A stretch of 64,000 nt of DNA from Actinostola sp. cb2023 (lineage: Eukaryota; Cnidaria; Anthozoa; Actiniaria; Actinostolidae): contig JAUJYZ010000337.1 of NCBI GenBank assembly GCA_033675265.1, forward strand, positions 182,001 to 246,000. The letters are read 5' to 3'. Position 1 is the first letter of the stretch, and each line of letters begins with the position of its first letter. Under the pieces are notes generated by a model. The model worked only from the letters and a program-made list of their open reading frames with translations. It did no database searches and had not been told where the DNA came from. Below, in pieces: positions 48,401 through 59,993 of the stretch. Both the position numbers and the translations under genes were made by a program.

Positions 48401-50859
48401 GAATTCAAAGAGCAATATACAGTCATTTCAGAAAACGTTGTCGCTAACCGGCCTCACGACTATGCGACTAGACCGAACGAGAGTATGGGTAGAAATCACT
48501 GAAATGGTTAATTGCATATCTGATTAGCCATGCCTCGAGCTTACAGTAAAGACCTACATGTATGCTGGTGAGTGGTTTGGATGAATTAGTGGTCTTTCAA
48601 CGACTGAACATTGTCACAGCATGGAACGTCCTTGACCGAAAATGAGTCATAACGACTCTACATACTCTAACGATATCTACCCATACTCCCATTTGCTCTA
48701 GTCGCATAGTCGTGAGGCCGGTCAGCGACAACGTTTACTGAAATGACTGTATGTAGAATCCACATGATAGGTGTGATGGTCTACTGGTCTAGTCAATCCC
48801 TGTGTCTTTGGGCATGACACCGTACTTTCACATTGCTTCACTACACCCACCCCATATGCTTCTTGTTACAGAAATCAGGGTGTCCATGTTCAAGGGTTAA
48901 ACTTTTGTATTCACTATGGCAGTAGTTCAAGATAACCAATGTTGAGATAATGGTTCTACTGTAATATGATGCTATCACTAATGCTGATGACCACATACTG
49001 TAGGCCATAATGATGATGAAGATAATGATGATAATGATAATAATGATACTAATGATGGTGATGATGATGATGATATAAAAATAACATGATGAAGATTTGG
49101 AAATACCTAATCAAATTCTTGGCTTTGATTCTTGGTGCTTTCACGCCACCACCACAAATACTTGCTCCTGTCAACAGGATTCCCCTAAAGAGCAACGGTA
49201 AGATTATGAGTAATACTGCTATTCATAATAATAATAATAATATATGTATTATAACTACATGACCTCCAAAACTGTGGCCAACTTCATACAGTTGAACCTC
49301 ACATAAGTGGACACCTCCCATAAGTGGACACCTCCCATAAGTGGACACCTCCCATAAGTGTGCACCTCCCATAAGTGGACACCTCCCATAAGTGGACACC
49401 TCCCATAAGTGGACACCTCCCATAAGTGAACACCTCCCATAAGTGGACCATATAAAAAAATGGTTAATCTAATGAACCATGTCTTACCATGCCGCACCAA
49501 CGACAGACAAGGATATTGCCAGACCTATTCCTAATGAAGCCCACATAAAAGGAGAAGAATTTGCCAAGAACCTAAACGACAGGCAAACAAACTTTATTAC
49601 ATTATACTCTCAGTTTTATCCCATTTGCATTACTACAAGATGAGATGAAAGTCGTGACATATACATTGCAATGCCGCAATGATTTCCCATTTCAAACCTT
49701 TTTGTTCAAAGTATTTCCATATCAATGTATTTGTTCATGTGTTAACAAGAAAGAAAAGACGTTATACTCAAGGGAATGGTCAGTGACATGGTCTGAACAA
49801 CATTGAGATATCAAAGACGCCACTTTGCATTTATGATTGATGGAAGTTTGCTAATACAAACAATAACAACACACCATTCACTGTGATAACACATCTGATG
49901 CACATATGTTATGCACCTATCATTGGTTATTCCCTGGGGGAGGGGCCCTGGGCAAGGCAGGGGACTTTGCAAAAGGGCTTGTCGAAGTTGTTCATGTGTG
50001 GACATGTGGGGACATGGAACAAACATGCCCCCCAATGCCCCCCCCCCCCCCCCCCCTAGATGAGTCTCCTTCGCAGCCATTTTCAGTGTCATCATGCAAC
50101 TTCTCTGAAACTCCAACAAAAGCTCCCTCATTTCCCCCTCCTCCAGGGAGAAATAAGCATTCAAACATCCTTCAAAGTCCCCATGCAAACCTGTATTTGT
50201 CCGGGGTCCCCCCAGGGGATAACCAATGATAGGTGCATTATGGCCATGTACATATTTTTTCAATTCACAACTTCCACAGCACCCACAATACACTTTGTTT
50301 GTCCCCCAAGTTTTGCATAAACTATTGTTTTGACTTTCTCTTTGGAAGACTGCATGTTACCAAGAGAAATTGAAAACAATGGTTGATGCAAAATGTGGGG
50401 GCTAACAAAGTGTATTATGGGTGAATTAGAAAAATACAACCAACACATATAACTATTATGTATATATTTACTACTAACCATCCTATATCGAATCGACTAC
50501 CTAATCCAGAGATGTTATAAAATAATCCTGGAAGAAAGAACAATCACATTATGGCCTAAACGACAGAGAGAGAGAGAAACATAACGAAATTCGTCAGACG
50601 TTCCACTTCAAAGTTTCAAATGGACAGTTATTCTTATACGTGGTTAAAAACGGGTTTAAAATGTTATCAGTGATTGAACTATGAGCAATGAAGAAGTGTT
50701 GTATGTATTCAAAACAGACCATCGCCATCTTGAATCAAGTCAAACCTCTCGTCTTTCTTCGGCTAGAATTGAACACTTACCAACGCCAAGAAGAATGGAA
50801 AGACCCAAAAAATACACTACGCCATAATATGAAGCGTAACTGCTCACAGTATACGCCAT
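42489..50859 (-). CDS. ATP6V0B: ATP6V0B homologue, V-ATPase V0 c'' proteolipid (complete, 10 exons)
   Basis: Exons 5' to 3' on the minus strand: 50859-50781, 50527-50479, 49571-49488, 49184-49107, 47792-47738, 45469-45415, 45342-45267, 43505-43460, 43070-43005, 42521-42489. All are GT-AG and total 621 bp, 206 residues; human ATP6V0B is 205. The product is a very hydrophobic membrane subunit of the proton-translocating V0 rotor in endomembranes. Family marks in order: [51 protein letters not shown] (its Glu, about residue 102, is the expected proton carrier), [34 protein letters not shown], and [17 protein letters not shown]. The loop after IIM ([20 protein letters not shown]) is not conserved, so exons 5-6 rest on phase and total length rather than sequence. 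Introns 5 and 7 contain two copies of one interspersed element. Confidence 0.95.
42690..42960. repeat. AATTCCAGGAGTTTTCCAGG-type repeats (ATP6V0B intron 9)
   Basis: Irregular copies of TTCCAGGA(G/A) in the first 270 bp of the intron. No gene. Confidence 0.7.
43965..44785 (+). mobile_element. Unnamed interspersed element, copy A (ATP6V0B intron 7)
   Basis: It starts AACAAGACGCTCAATGAGCG and ends GCGGCCTGGGCCCGAG. It shares with copy B (46125-47712) a block with GCATTGTGAAAAGGAAAATG, TTTGAGTTCATTTGATTTGC repeats and a block with CTTGAAACTCCGGATACG. It lacks a long frame, and a short open stretch is conserved between copies. Class unknown. Confidence 0.75.
45770..45968. mobile_element. MITE with TTTTAGTAGAATTACACAGG ends
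   Basis: The end is mirrored at 45948-45968. It carries GATTGGTCGAGAACTTC inside and lies in ATP6V0B intron 5. Confidence 0.75.
45969..46075. repeat. Inverted repeat ACAATTAGTCACC...GGTGACTAATTGT
   Basis: Terminal 13-bp arms plus mirrored TAATAACC(G)/CGGTTATTA and CACTG(A)/(T)GGTGA motifs. Probably a second small MITE adjoining the preceding one. Confidence 0.7.
46125..47712 (+). mobile_element. Unnamed interspersed element, copy B (ATP6V0B intron 5)
   Basis: It has the same start and end blocks as copy A and the same orientation, with extra internal sequence. It stops about 25 bp from the splice donor of ATP6V0B exon 5. Confidence 0.75.
47861..48384. mobile_element. TIR element with ATACAGCTATTTCAAAAAAGG ends
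   Basis: It is mirrored at 48384. Arms of about 90 bp include GTTGCATCTTGCATGTTGC and CCAAGCCCGAAATG. It contains the smaller MITE at 48055-48303. Confidence 0.85.
48055..48303. mobile_element. Nested MITE CAATAGGGCCATTTATAC...
   Basis: The end is mirrored at 48303. GACCAAATAAGCCGCGGCTT and its complement extend the arms. Confidence 0.85.
48418..48751. mobile_element. MITE with TACAGTCATTTCAG ends
   Basis: TACAGTCATTTCAGAAAACG is mirrored at 48751. GCGACTAGACCGAACGAG resembles the interior of the element ending at 10163, linking the families. Confidence 0.85.
49296..49449. repeat. 17-bp minisatellite (CATAAGTGGACACCTCC), 9 copies
   Basis: Near-identical tandem units in ATP6V0B intron 3. 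Confidence 0.95.
49911..50238. mobile_element. MITE with ATGCACCTATCATTGGTTAT ends
   Basis: The end is mirrored at 50238 with CCCTGGGGG/CCCCCCAGGGG inside. It has a poly-C tract and no gene, and lies in ATP6V0B intron 2. Confidence 0.85.
50262..50440. repeat. Diverged inverted repeat
   Basis: AATTCAC...CCCACAATACACTTTGTT is mirrored by AACAAAGTGTATTATGGGTGAATT, with TTTTGCATAAAC/GTTGATGCAAAA inside. Confidence 0.7.
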
Positions 50860-51032
50860 ATTCGAGTAAAAAAGCCTAAAATTCTACTTAATTTATAGCA
50901 TTTTGTATTAGATGACTGTAGACACTTAGAGCTCTTCTCATGTGACAGCGAGGCTGCTAAGGATTGTGGGATCGCTAAATTGAAAGTAAGGAAGGGGAGG
51001 GGAGGGACGGGGAACAGAATGGAGTAGTTCGC

Positions 51033-51064
<32 letters not shown>

Positions 51065-51143
51065 AATTGATTGATTGATTGGTATTTCAACTAGTCAGAA
51101 CACTTTACAATCAAAGACAAAAAATAGCCGTGATTGAGGGCGG

Positions 51144-52011
51144 TTAAGGGTGGACTAACATATTTCGTTACTATGCAACCGCGTTGCTATGGGGTTTTAC
51201 ATGTCTTCATTTCTTTAGCTTTGTTGAGGATTTTTTTCTGAAATTTTGATATTTTATAGCCTTGTTAAACATCCTACTTCTCTCTAGGGGTTTTAAATTT
51301 CGTTTTAGCAGAAATGAGCAAGCATACAATTTATGAATTGAAAGTCATACAATTCGCGCATCTCCTGCTTGGGTACAACAGGAAAATCAAAACGTCTTTG
51401 CTGCATAATAATTTTTATGCCATATGACAGAATAGAGAACTGTCTAAACATTTTCGTAGGATTCTTTTCCGAAATCCATCAATTCAATGCTGAAAAAGAC
51501 CGGTAAATTTAACAAGACTTCACTGCGCATGCGCAGATTCTCGTTTTCAAAAACCTTCAAAATTTTCGAGTACATTCACTGAGGGTTATTTTTTTCTAAC
51601 CTAGAATATCAACAACGACCTAGTCAACATTGCTGAGCATGCTTTTTAAAAACTGAAGACAATATGACAAGTTATGGAATTTAATCCTTAAAAACAGCTC
51701 GAAAAACGTCCATAAAAAAATCATTTTTCATTTAAATACCAAATCCATGCTCAGTTGTCTGCTCTTTGTGTTGTAGAACAAGTGTATACTCATAGATTTA
51801 CAGTATCTTATAAATCCTTGGAAAAAAAGAGCGTTTTCTGTTTTGATGACGTCATTGTGACGTAATTTGGTGACGTCATGCTCTGACAAACCTTTCTCCC
51901 TTACAATCACTTCCTATAAGTCCCTTCTCTTCTCTTTGAATTTTACGATTTTTTTGAGGTTTCAAAGTTTCCTTAGCAACAGTCGAAATAAATATGTTAG
52001 TCCACCCTTAA
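51144..52011. mobile_element. TTAA-flanked TIR element (piggyBac-like), 860 bp
   Basis: TTAA at 51144-51147 and 52008-52011 border GGGTGGACTAACATAT and its complement. No transposase frame is present, so it is non-autonomous. It lies between ATP6V0B and the fucosyltransferase-like gene. Confidence 0.75.
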
Positions 52012-52202
52012 TAGGCCGTTGCACAACGAGCCGGCCACAACGAGTCAACACCATCACCGATTCAAGATTTGTTTCCTTTTTCTTTGATTCTTTCTTATTT
52101 TACTTTCCCTTGGTTCCTCTTCATCTAACTTATTTGGGGGAAGGGTACAAAAGCAATCGAAAACCACTTTGCCGATATAAACTGCCGAATCACGGAATTT
52201 TA

Positions 52203-52334
52203 CTAGCCTCCTCCGCAGGCAACTCTTCATTCGGAAAAATTGGGCTTCCTAGGCTATTTCCCGCCTAATTTTCGCCACAGGAAGCCCATTTTTTCCGATT
52301 TCTCCGAATAAAGAGTTGCCTGCAGAGGAGGCTA
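52203..52334. repeat. Hairpin AGCCTCCTC...GAGGAGGCT
   Basis: Arms include GCAGGCAACTCTTCATTCGG and GGGCTTCCT with their complements. Confidence 0.85.
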
Positions 52335-53602
52335 CAATTTTACTGCAGTTTTCATATGGATCTGATGTTACCCGCCGTGCTAACAGAGTTTCCTCTTTCG
52401 TCGATGATTTAGCATTTTTCTTATGCTATTCAGGCTTTTGTTTTACGATCAAGCAACAAAAAGCAAAAGCCAATACAGCAACAACAACAAAATCATCGAC
52501 GAAATAGTCAACTCTGCTAGCAGGTTATTCTGATGTTTTACGCAGGTGTAGAATCACATAAATTAGACAGGATTTCCCCCCTGCTGACTATAAGGAAAAA
52601 GTAATAAATTATTAAAAACGAGGGTGTACATTTTCTTACATTTTTGATACGATTTTTTTCACCCAGGTTTTGCATGAGCGGCGCTAATTCCTACTCACAA
52701 ATAAAAAACGAATTGTTCATTATTTTCACACATAGGTAATATATATGGCTGAAAAGTGTGATTCTGAAACAACCAATCATAAATAAATGCATGAACTGCT
52801 TTGAACGATTTACTGTTGGGGGGGAAAACATATTAAACATGAATGCGATCTTTTTTGTTTGAGAATGAAGAATGGCCACAAATTATTGGACAGCGACCAC
52901 ATCCATAGCACGGATAATGCTATCTATTCAACTCGAAGCCACAACTATTAAAACCCAGGAGATAAAACTAAAGATGCTATGGTACCCCCGGGGAAATACG
53001 GGAGCAGGATTTGACCAAAATGACCGGATGGGCAGCGCTCATTTATCTACTTCACATCCTGATCGGTCGTAAACTATTTTATTCCTTTCAAAAGGAATCT
53101 GATTTTATACTACCTAACTTAACCACATTCGATCAAACCGGAAGTACCATTGTTTCCCTTCCCTCCCCCGACTTGGTTCAGCCTTTTGGAGCTGAGTTCT
53201 GATTGGTGGATTCAAAGCCATAAGGTCAATAGTAGTTATTAATTTGCCTTCAATTGCTCGTAAGTGGATAGAAGTTATGATCTTCTGCAGGGATTGTGTG
53301 GAAGGAATTTGCTGTCTCGACGACATTAATGAATTGATACGTTAGATGCTCGCAATGTCTCTGAACTGATCGTGTCTTCTCGAAGATACATGTACATTTC
53401 AGGAAGCCATTTGTATGCTAAGTGAAACCAAAACGTGACGCAGCGCTACATGGAATATATTTTTCCACATGCATGGTCAAGGAACGAACTTCATATCGTC
53501 ATTGATTTAATATTGATATTAGTATTCTCAAGCTGACGGAGTATAAACCACCATCTTCTTCTTATCATGATTGTATGGCAGTAACTAACTACCTACTCTT
53601 CT
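52335..53602. other. Intergenic, no gene recognised
   Basis: AT-rich with no convincing exon or tandem array. It includes the 5' flank of the fucosyltransferase-like gene; no clear TATA box was noted. Confidence 0.5.
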
Positions 53603-55171
53603 ATGTTCATACCAAGAAAACTAATTCACGCATTGAAATTTGCGTTGGGTTGTGGTGCTCAAGTATGTGTTATTGTCAGCGTTGGTCTATTTTTGGTGGT
53701 CTTATTCGATCCCAAACCAACAAGTCTAACTTCAAAACGAAATCAGGCGAGTTTTGTCAAGCGTTTGTCCCGAATCGAACTCGTAAAGCGAGAACTTTTG
53801 AATGAGAAGCGAGTTCTTTATGACGAGCAAGACTTTGTGTCCAAAACATCAGAAGTCGCTCACAGAGTGTTCGAGATTAAGCCTGAAGTTCGTTACCTTG
53901 ATAATGATACAGAACTATATCACTTTGACGTGACGCAACCTTCACCAGCAGTCAAGTCCAACGTGAAATTCCTCTTCGTTCTACACCACTATGAACAACT
54001 TGGTAAGGCCACGGAAAACTTGCTTCAGCTGTGTGCTATTGCAAGGGAAATGGATCGAATTGTTGTACAGCCGTTTGTACGCGACTCAAGAATGTGCGGT
54101 GTGCCGGGTGGATGGTATGGCGAACAAAGACGAAGAAGCCGATCATTCCGACCTTTTGATGTGTATTTTGATGTCGAAGGCTTCAATCAGTTAATGTCCA
54201 AGTCTGGCTATGCTGTCATGACTAGGTTAGATATTTTTAAAGAGAGCTGCGCGAGAGAAAGGACGACTTTTGTACATTTTATTTATGCAGATTCAGCTGT
54301 CGAAGAAAGTTTGCGCAAATGGTATAATTTATCAAGTGAACAGTATACCCAAGTGATTCACGATGTTCAAAAACTAGGCTATTGTAATTGTGATTTCATC
54401 GATAAGGGTTTAAATATCTCTAATAGGATTGGGAGTATCCAACCGGGACGTCAGCTATGCGTCGACCCAGAAAGAATTCGAAGTATTGAGGTACTAGAAA
54501 AAGAAGTTTTACAAGGAGATAGATGTGTAGCAATCGTCCATTGGAGGGGTCTAGGAAAAAGTCGCACTCACTTTAAACCTAATGTGTCTGTAAAACCATG
54601 GGATCTGGTTACATCTCTGAAGCACAGTGACTTGATTAGCAATGAAGTACAGAGGTACAAGGAAGTGTCGTTCATAGACAACCATCCTTACATTGCTATA
54701 CACGTGCGCTCTGAGAGACAGTTGCAATGGTATGGTGTTGACAAGTTCAATAGGTGTCTGTCTGTCTTGATTGAACTGGTTGAAAAGTTAAAGAAGAGAC
54801 ACAAAATAAGTCGGGTGTTTGTGTCAACAGATCTCAGTGTCTATGGGTCTGACACTCTAATCTTACCATCTGCCCAAGGTTCAGACCTCAAAGATAAACT
54901 ATCAACAATTCAACTTAATTTACTGGATAGACTAAAGCCACTTTTCTTTACACCACATGCAAAGAAGAACTCTGTCCTATATGACAAGGGCGTTGTTGCT
55001 ATCACAGAAATGAACTTGCTCTTTGGAAGCAGTCATCTTGTAACACTAGGCTCTGGTACATTTCAGCAATGGATAATGGACGTATTTATTAAGCAACATT
55101 CCAAGGACGAGGAACAGAATTGGACGGTGACAAGAGTTTGTAGTAGAGAAGAGAAAAGAACCAAAGTATAG
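53603..55171 (+). CDS. Intronless O-fucosyltransferase-like type II membrane protein
   Basis: 522 residues from the ATG at 53603. A short basic N-terminus precedes one membrane anchor (about residues 18-35, GAQVCVIVSVGLFLVVLF), as in Golgi or ER glycosyltransferases. FLFVLHHYEQLGKATENLLQ (about 123-142) followed by AREMDRIVVQPF resembles the N-terminal GDP-fucose O-fucosyltransferase motif in which a donor-site loop is followed by NR-(I/L)-V-x-P. YIAIHVRSERQLQW (363-376) matches the His-x-Arg motif that binds GDP-fucose. Near the C-terminus, HLVTLGSGTFQQWIMDVF (478-495) sits where the family has its last conserved block. The likely role is fucose transfer to a secretory-pathway protein; the acceptor is unknown. 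The lack of introns suggests retroposition or lineage-specific loss. Confidence is high that it encodes a protein and moderate for the family. Confidence 0.8.
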   Translation: MFIPRKLIHALKFALGCGAQVCVIVSVGLFLVVLFDPKPTSLTSKRNQASFVKRLSRIELVKRELLNEKRVLYDEQDFVSKTSEVAHRVFEIKPEVRYLDNDTELYHFDVTQPSPAVKSNVKFLFVLHHYEQLGKATENLLQLCAIAREMDRIVVQPFVRDSRMCGVPGGWYGEQRRRSRSFRPFDVYFDVEGFNQLMSKSGYAVMTRLDIFKESCARERTTFVHFIYADSAVEESLRKWYNLSSEQYTQVIHDVQKLGYCNCDFIDKGLNISNRIGSIQPGRQLCVDPERIRSIEVLEKEVLQGDRCVAIVHWRGLGKSRTHFKPNVSVKPWDLVTSLKHSDLISNEVQRYKEVSFIDNHPYIAIHVRSERQLQWYGVDKFNRCLSVLIELVEKLKKRHKISRVFVSTDLSVYGSDTLILPSAQGSDLKDKLSTIQLNLLDRLKPLFFTPHAKKNSVLYDKGVVAITEMNLLFGSSHLVTLGSGTFQQWIMDVFIKQHSKDEEQNWTVTRVCSREEKRTKV

Positions 55172-55559
55172 CATGACATTCTAGTAGAATTTTCAACAAG
55201 GTTTACATAATTTATTTTTATATTGCCAGACTCAATTTGAAGCTGGTTCAATTCTAATCAGAGTTTGGTAAACAATTAACTAAGTTATTAACAGTATTTT
55301 ACAGCCAAGTTTTAAGCGGAGCGGGATATCTCTTAATGCTCTTACAGTAGCTTACATCTTAACATCTTTCCCTTTTTTTATTTACCAAATGTCTTGTAAT
55401 GTTCTTTTTGACACATTGCTATTTTGTGTTTTATTTGCTATATAATGGTTATACATAGTTCTTGTTAACTAATGTTATTATATGTATATTTGCTGTAAAA
55501 AAAATCAGATTCCAAGACATGACATTTTGACTACAAGTCTAGATACAGTTTTGTCTTTA

Positions 55560-55565
55560 AATAAA
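55560..55565 (+). terminator. Likely poly(A) signal AATAAA
   Basis: It lies 389 bp after the fucosyltransferase-like stop, with a second AATAAA at 55582-55587. Confidence 0.5.
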
Positions 55566-55589
55566 ATATTTGTTGTTTTTGAATAAAAT

Positions 55590-56265
55590 GAGAAAACAAA
55601 TCACTCACTTAGTGTTTTATATGTGTTGAGAAGTTCACACCAAGAAAGCTGATAGTCAAAACAATGTATTTATCATTGATCTATACCAAGGGTCATTTAT
55701 AGTCAGTTATAAGCTCTCTTTTGTCTAATTGACCAATAACGTGGATGTAAAAACATTATGGTATTATGACCCATCCTTGTAAACCCAAGCACAGACAATA
55801 TGGGAGGAAGAAAGCTTGGAGAAATAAAATCATTTGGTTGAAGAATCGTAAAATAATTGATACAATGACACCAACTTACAAGACAATTGGAGGAAGATGT
55901 TGAAATATAATAATAACATCTTTTCAAGTGAAATTGTTGATCTTCACTTCATGGTTTATTTTGATAGTTTTATATTGTAAACATTGATGTCACATTTGCT
56001 TAATGTAAATTTGCCAACCATTTTACAAAGCCTCTTCACAAGTTCCTTTTATTTCATCAGCCAATCGATCTCTGGTTGGCAAACAAAATAACAATGGCTA
56101 CATGTACGTCACGGTGCGTGAACATCGCTATTAGAAACTGATTAATTCATTCGTCATCAAGCGAATCTTTCGATTTCACTCGAATCTGTAGCCATAAAAA
56201 AACACTTGCTGTTTTGTCAAGCCGATCGCTCGATCAGCACCGTATTCTGTAAGTGCAGCTTAACG
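55590..56265. other. Intergenic, no gene recognised
   Basis: AT-rich spacer before the phospholipid phosphatase gene. Confidence 0.6.
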
Positions 56266-59200
56266 ATGTCACGGCGTAAGATCGGAAATATCTACTGTGC
56301 CGTCGACGTTATCTGTTTTGGGATCGTTGGGATGGTCAACCTCTTGCTTCATGTGACTGATATTCAACCTGCAAAGCGTGGCTTCCACTGCAACGATGAG
56401 AGTTTGAATTTCCCTTACAAACACGAAACGATTTCTACTGTGGCAGCGCTGTTCAGTGGCTTAGGACTTGGAGTAGTAACAGTAAGAAACGCATCTAAAC
56501 AAGCTGTATTATTAATCACCATGTAATTGCATCGTTTATTATCGTTTTATACGTCCCGGGTATACGTCGATCGTAGAATGACCCCATATAACCCCTGAGC
56601 GAATTATAACAGAAATCTGGCGGTGCTTCAAAGTATTTTCGACTTTCGATTTCTAGAATGTTCTTATTTAGGTTCACAGCCACTTTACTGAGTTGATAAT
56701 GTTCATTTCCTGTCATCAGATTGTTGTGTGCGAGACCCTACGACATTTTGTGTTCAAATTCAAACCTAGAGGTGCCGGACGTGATGATTATTATTTAAAA
56801 TGTGGACCACTGATACTGAAGGCTTGGCAGAGAAGGTATTAGCACTCTAGCAACACAGTGGGTATGACCCCACTATTGTCCCTGCTTGTGGTGACAATAT
56901 ATGCTGTTAAATCACCACTCAATGAACCCTATAGACGGATATTTTGTTAATTTCCCAGCCCACAGGACCAACACGGGTTAAATGAGGGTTAAATCCCAGC
57001 TATGCCCTGGGGGTCAGGGGGCCAGGATTTCATTTGACTGATGCATAATGCATGACACACAGAATTATATAAATACAATGATGGAAATCACACTGTAATT
57101 GATAGAGAATGGTTGTGAATAATGTTTGCAGATAGAATCATAGCCTGCGTAGTGGCCCAAAGGGACGGGAAGGGGAGGGTAAAGGGGGGCAAGAAGGGGG
57201 AGGGGAGGGGACGGGAAGGGATTATTCATTCATCCTTCATGTATTCAATTATCTCTTATTTCATTTACGTCATTCATTCATCCATCCATTCATTCATCTA
57301 TTTATTCATCTATTCACTCATCCACATACATACATCCTTCTATTCGCTTATTTCATCCATTCACTTATTTACTCTTGTTGTTTCTACTATTATTTCCCAT
57401 TAATGAACAGGTTATTACTGACAGTGCGCAGGAGTCCATTAGTTACTAATGGGCTCTTGCAGTGCGTTATTTCATGATCAATTCATTTCAATTAATAATA
57501 ATAATAATAATAATAGCTCTTAATAATAATAGCTCTTAATAATGATAAGAATAAGAATATAAACCTCAACTTTCAAAAGACCAGAGAATGTTTCAGTGGA
57601 TATGGAGTGTGCAGGTGGTGTGAACCTTGCATGCGTGTTGGATATTAACGGTGGCGACCAAAAGAACATTGTTTTATGTTCCCTTCTATCATAGGATCGC
57701 CTTTCTCATATTTATGTTTGGATTTGGTATGGTTGTTACAAACCTCTTCACTGATGTCGGCAAGCTGCTGATAGGTCGATTGCGCCCCTACTTTCTGTCT
57801 GTCTGCATACCTGACCTCAGTAAGGTCAACTGTAGTGCTGGAGAATTTGTCACTGATGACATCTGTACTGGTGATAAGAAACAGATTATGGAAGCCAGGT
57901 CAGTCATGGACACACAGTGAAACATTATTAGACTGAACAGTCGGTTCTTTTCCCTCCAGAATCAGTCGCACCGAGTTTCAGTAGACCCGAATGCGTGGAG
58001 AATGAGGGCGAGTTTCGGGTCTACTGAAATTCGGGACGACTGATTCTGGAGGGAAAAGAATGGACTGCCACGTTCACAGTCTACAACATTATGTGATTGC
58101 ATCGTGTGTCCACCTCTAGCTTGGCGCATAATTAACCTTGCTTTCCCCCCACTAGCTCCCTGGCACCTCTCCAATCCCCCATGAGAGAGCTTGGACGATG
58201 TAGGCTAGCCATAGTCCACCTCTTTTCAGTTTTCGTTTCTGTTTCAGTTTCTTTTCAAATAACATAAATTATTACAAAGTATTAAAATGTGCCACCATAA
58301 ATTACCAAGTCTCGTCCCCCTCCCCTTTTCCCTTTCCCTTTCCCATGTTGCTGTTTGGGTTCGAAATTCAACGTATAGCCTCAGATACTGGCAGATAGTG
58401 CAAACCATCACTGACCAACATTGAGGCAGGGGAAGGAATCATATATGTGTCTCATTTATATTACAGGAGATTGCAGGGCCGTACACAGCACAGGGGGGAC
58501 AGTTGCCACCTCTAGCAAAGTGAAAAAGATACCAAAAATTTAAAAAACACTACTTGTTTTGTTAAATACATACTGCCCCCCCCCCCCCCCTGAATTTTGG
58601 GTTATGTATGGCCCTGGATTGTAGGTGGGTGGATTATTGTGATCATGCATGCATGCAAGCTTATTAAAGTACAATGTTGTATAATACATCCGTTACCTTG
58701 ATGATACACCTAAGTATAGTGTCCATAGCTAAAAAAAAAAAAACTGAATTATGTATGCAAAGTTACTTTGCTGTTTAGTTACATGATATAGCTGTACCAT
58801 TGCTGTTCCTAATGTGCACCAATACTGCATGATTTACTCTACCATTATTGTTCCTAATGTGCACCAATACTGCATGATTTACTCTACCATTGCTGTTCCT
58901 AATGTGCACCAATACTGCATGATTTACTCTACCATTGCTGTTCCTAATGTGCACCAATACTGCATGATTTACTCTACCATTGTTGTTCCTAATGTGCACC
59001 AATACTGCATGATTTACTCTACCATTGTTGTTCCTAATGTGCACCAATACTGCATGATTTACTCTACCATTGTTGTTCCTAATGTGCACCAATACTGCAT
59101 GATTTACTCTACCATTGTTGTTCCTAATGTGCACCAATACTGCATGATTTACTCTACCATTGTTGTTCCTAATGTCCTATACTGCATGATTTACTCTACC

Positions 59201-59993
59201 ATTGTTGTTCCTAATGTGCACCAATACTGCATGATTTACTCTACCATTGTTGTTCCTAATGTGCACCAATACTGCATGATTTACTCTACCATTGTTGTTC
59301 CTAATGTGCACCAATACTGCATGATTTACTCTATTTTATGTTCAATTTTAAAATTTGCATGTGTTTCAGACTCTCCTTCCCATCAGGCCATTCTTCATTC
59401 TCTATGTATACAACACTGTTTATAGCTGTGAGTTTAGCTTCATTTTATACCTTTCCTTTACACATACTTGTCCATTCCTGGTGTAATTGAGTTATGTATT
59501 TCAGATGTACCTGGAAACAGCCATCCCAACCAGGAAAACCATCCTCTTCAAACCACTCCTTCAAATAACAGTCATTTTGCTTGGGGTTTTGTGTGCTTTG
59601 TCAAGAATATTCGACTACTGGCATCACTGGGGTGACGTCCTTACTGGCATGGCTATAGGAACGATTGTAGCAACGTTTACGGTAAGTAAAAATGTCAAAT
59701 GTAGTTTAGTGAAGTATGTACGAGACACATGTCAAAGATGGGCGGGCTTCCTGTGGTTTAGAAACACAGGAAGCCCAATAAAATTGCGATTCGATAGCAG
59801 TTGATGATATTCTTTTTATTATCGATATTCATAGGTATTTAAGCCGTTATCGTTGTTCTCCTCCAACACTGGCGTATCTTATGAAAGAGAATCAAGAAGT
59901 CTGGACGAAGTTGAAAGTCAGATTGACGCTAAACGTTCAACCAATGCGGAGTCGCCTGATATACAAACAGTCGAGGACCCAAAGAACTTCTAG
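56266..59993 (+). CDS. Phospholipid phosphatase, PAP2 family (complete, 6 exons)
   Basis: Exons 56266-56481, 56720-56835, 57695-57898, 59370-59427, 59505-59681 and 59835-59993 are GT-AG and sum to 930 bp, 309 residues; vertebrate PLPP1-3 are about 280-310. The family dephosphorylates phosphatidate, lysophosphatidate and sphingosine-1-phosphate at the outer or lumenal membrane face. All three catalytic motifs are intact: KLLIGRLRP (134-142), FPSGHSS (182-188) and SRIFDYWHHWGD (231-242). Hydrophobic segments between them fit six membrane helices. The motif Lys, Arg, His and Asp are all present, so activity is expected. The tail (VSYERESRSLDEVES onward) is hydrophilic. Intron 3 holds a 45-bp minisatellite. 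The downstream neighbour is a related gene with the same exon 2 length. Confidence 0.93.
57230..57400. repeat. CATT/CATC simple repeats (intron 2)
   Basis: TTCATTCATCCATCC-type repeats follow a GGGAAGGGGAGG purine tract. Confidence 0.8.
57944..58060. repeat. Hairpin TTCTTTTCCCTCCAGAATCAG...
   Basis: The end is mirrored at 58060, with TTTCAGTAGACCCGAA and its complement inside. Lies in intron 3. Confidence 0.85.
58794..59333. repeat. 45-bp minisatellite, about 12 copies (intron 3)
   Basis: The unit is CTACCATTGTTGTTCC, TAATGTGCACCAATAC and TGCATGATTTACT. Because 45 is divisible by three, long frames run through on both strands; they are not genes. One copy lacks GCACCA. Confidence 0.95.

Noticed and set aside
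58775..59425. 203-residue frame MHQYCMIYSTI...
   Set aside because: 45-bp minisatellite in an intron; only its last part (59370-59427) is a real exon, read in another frame.
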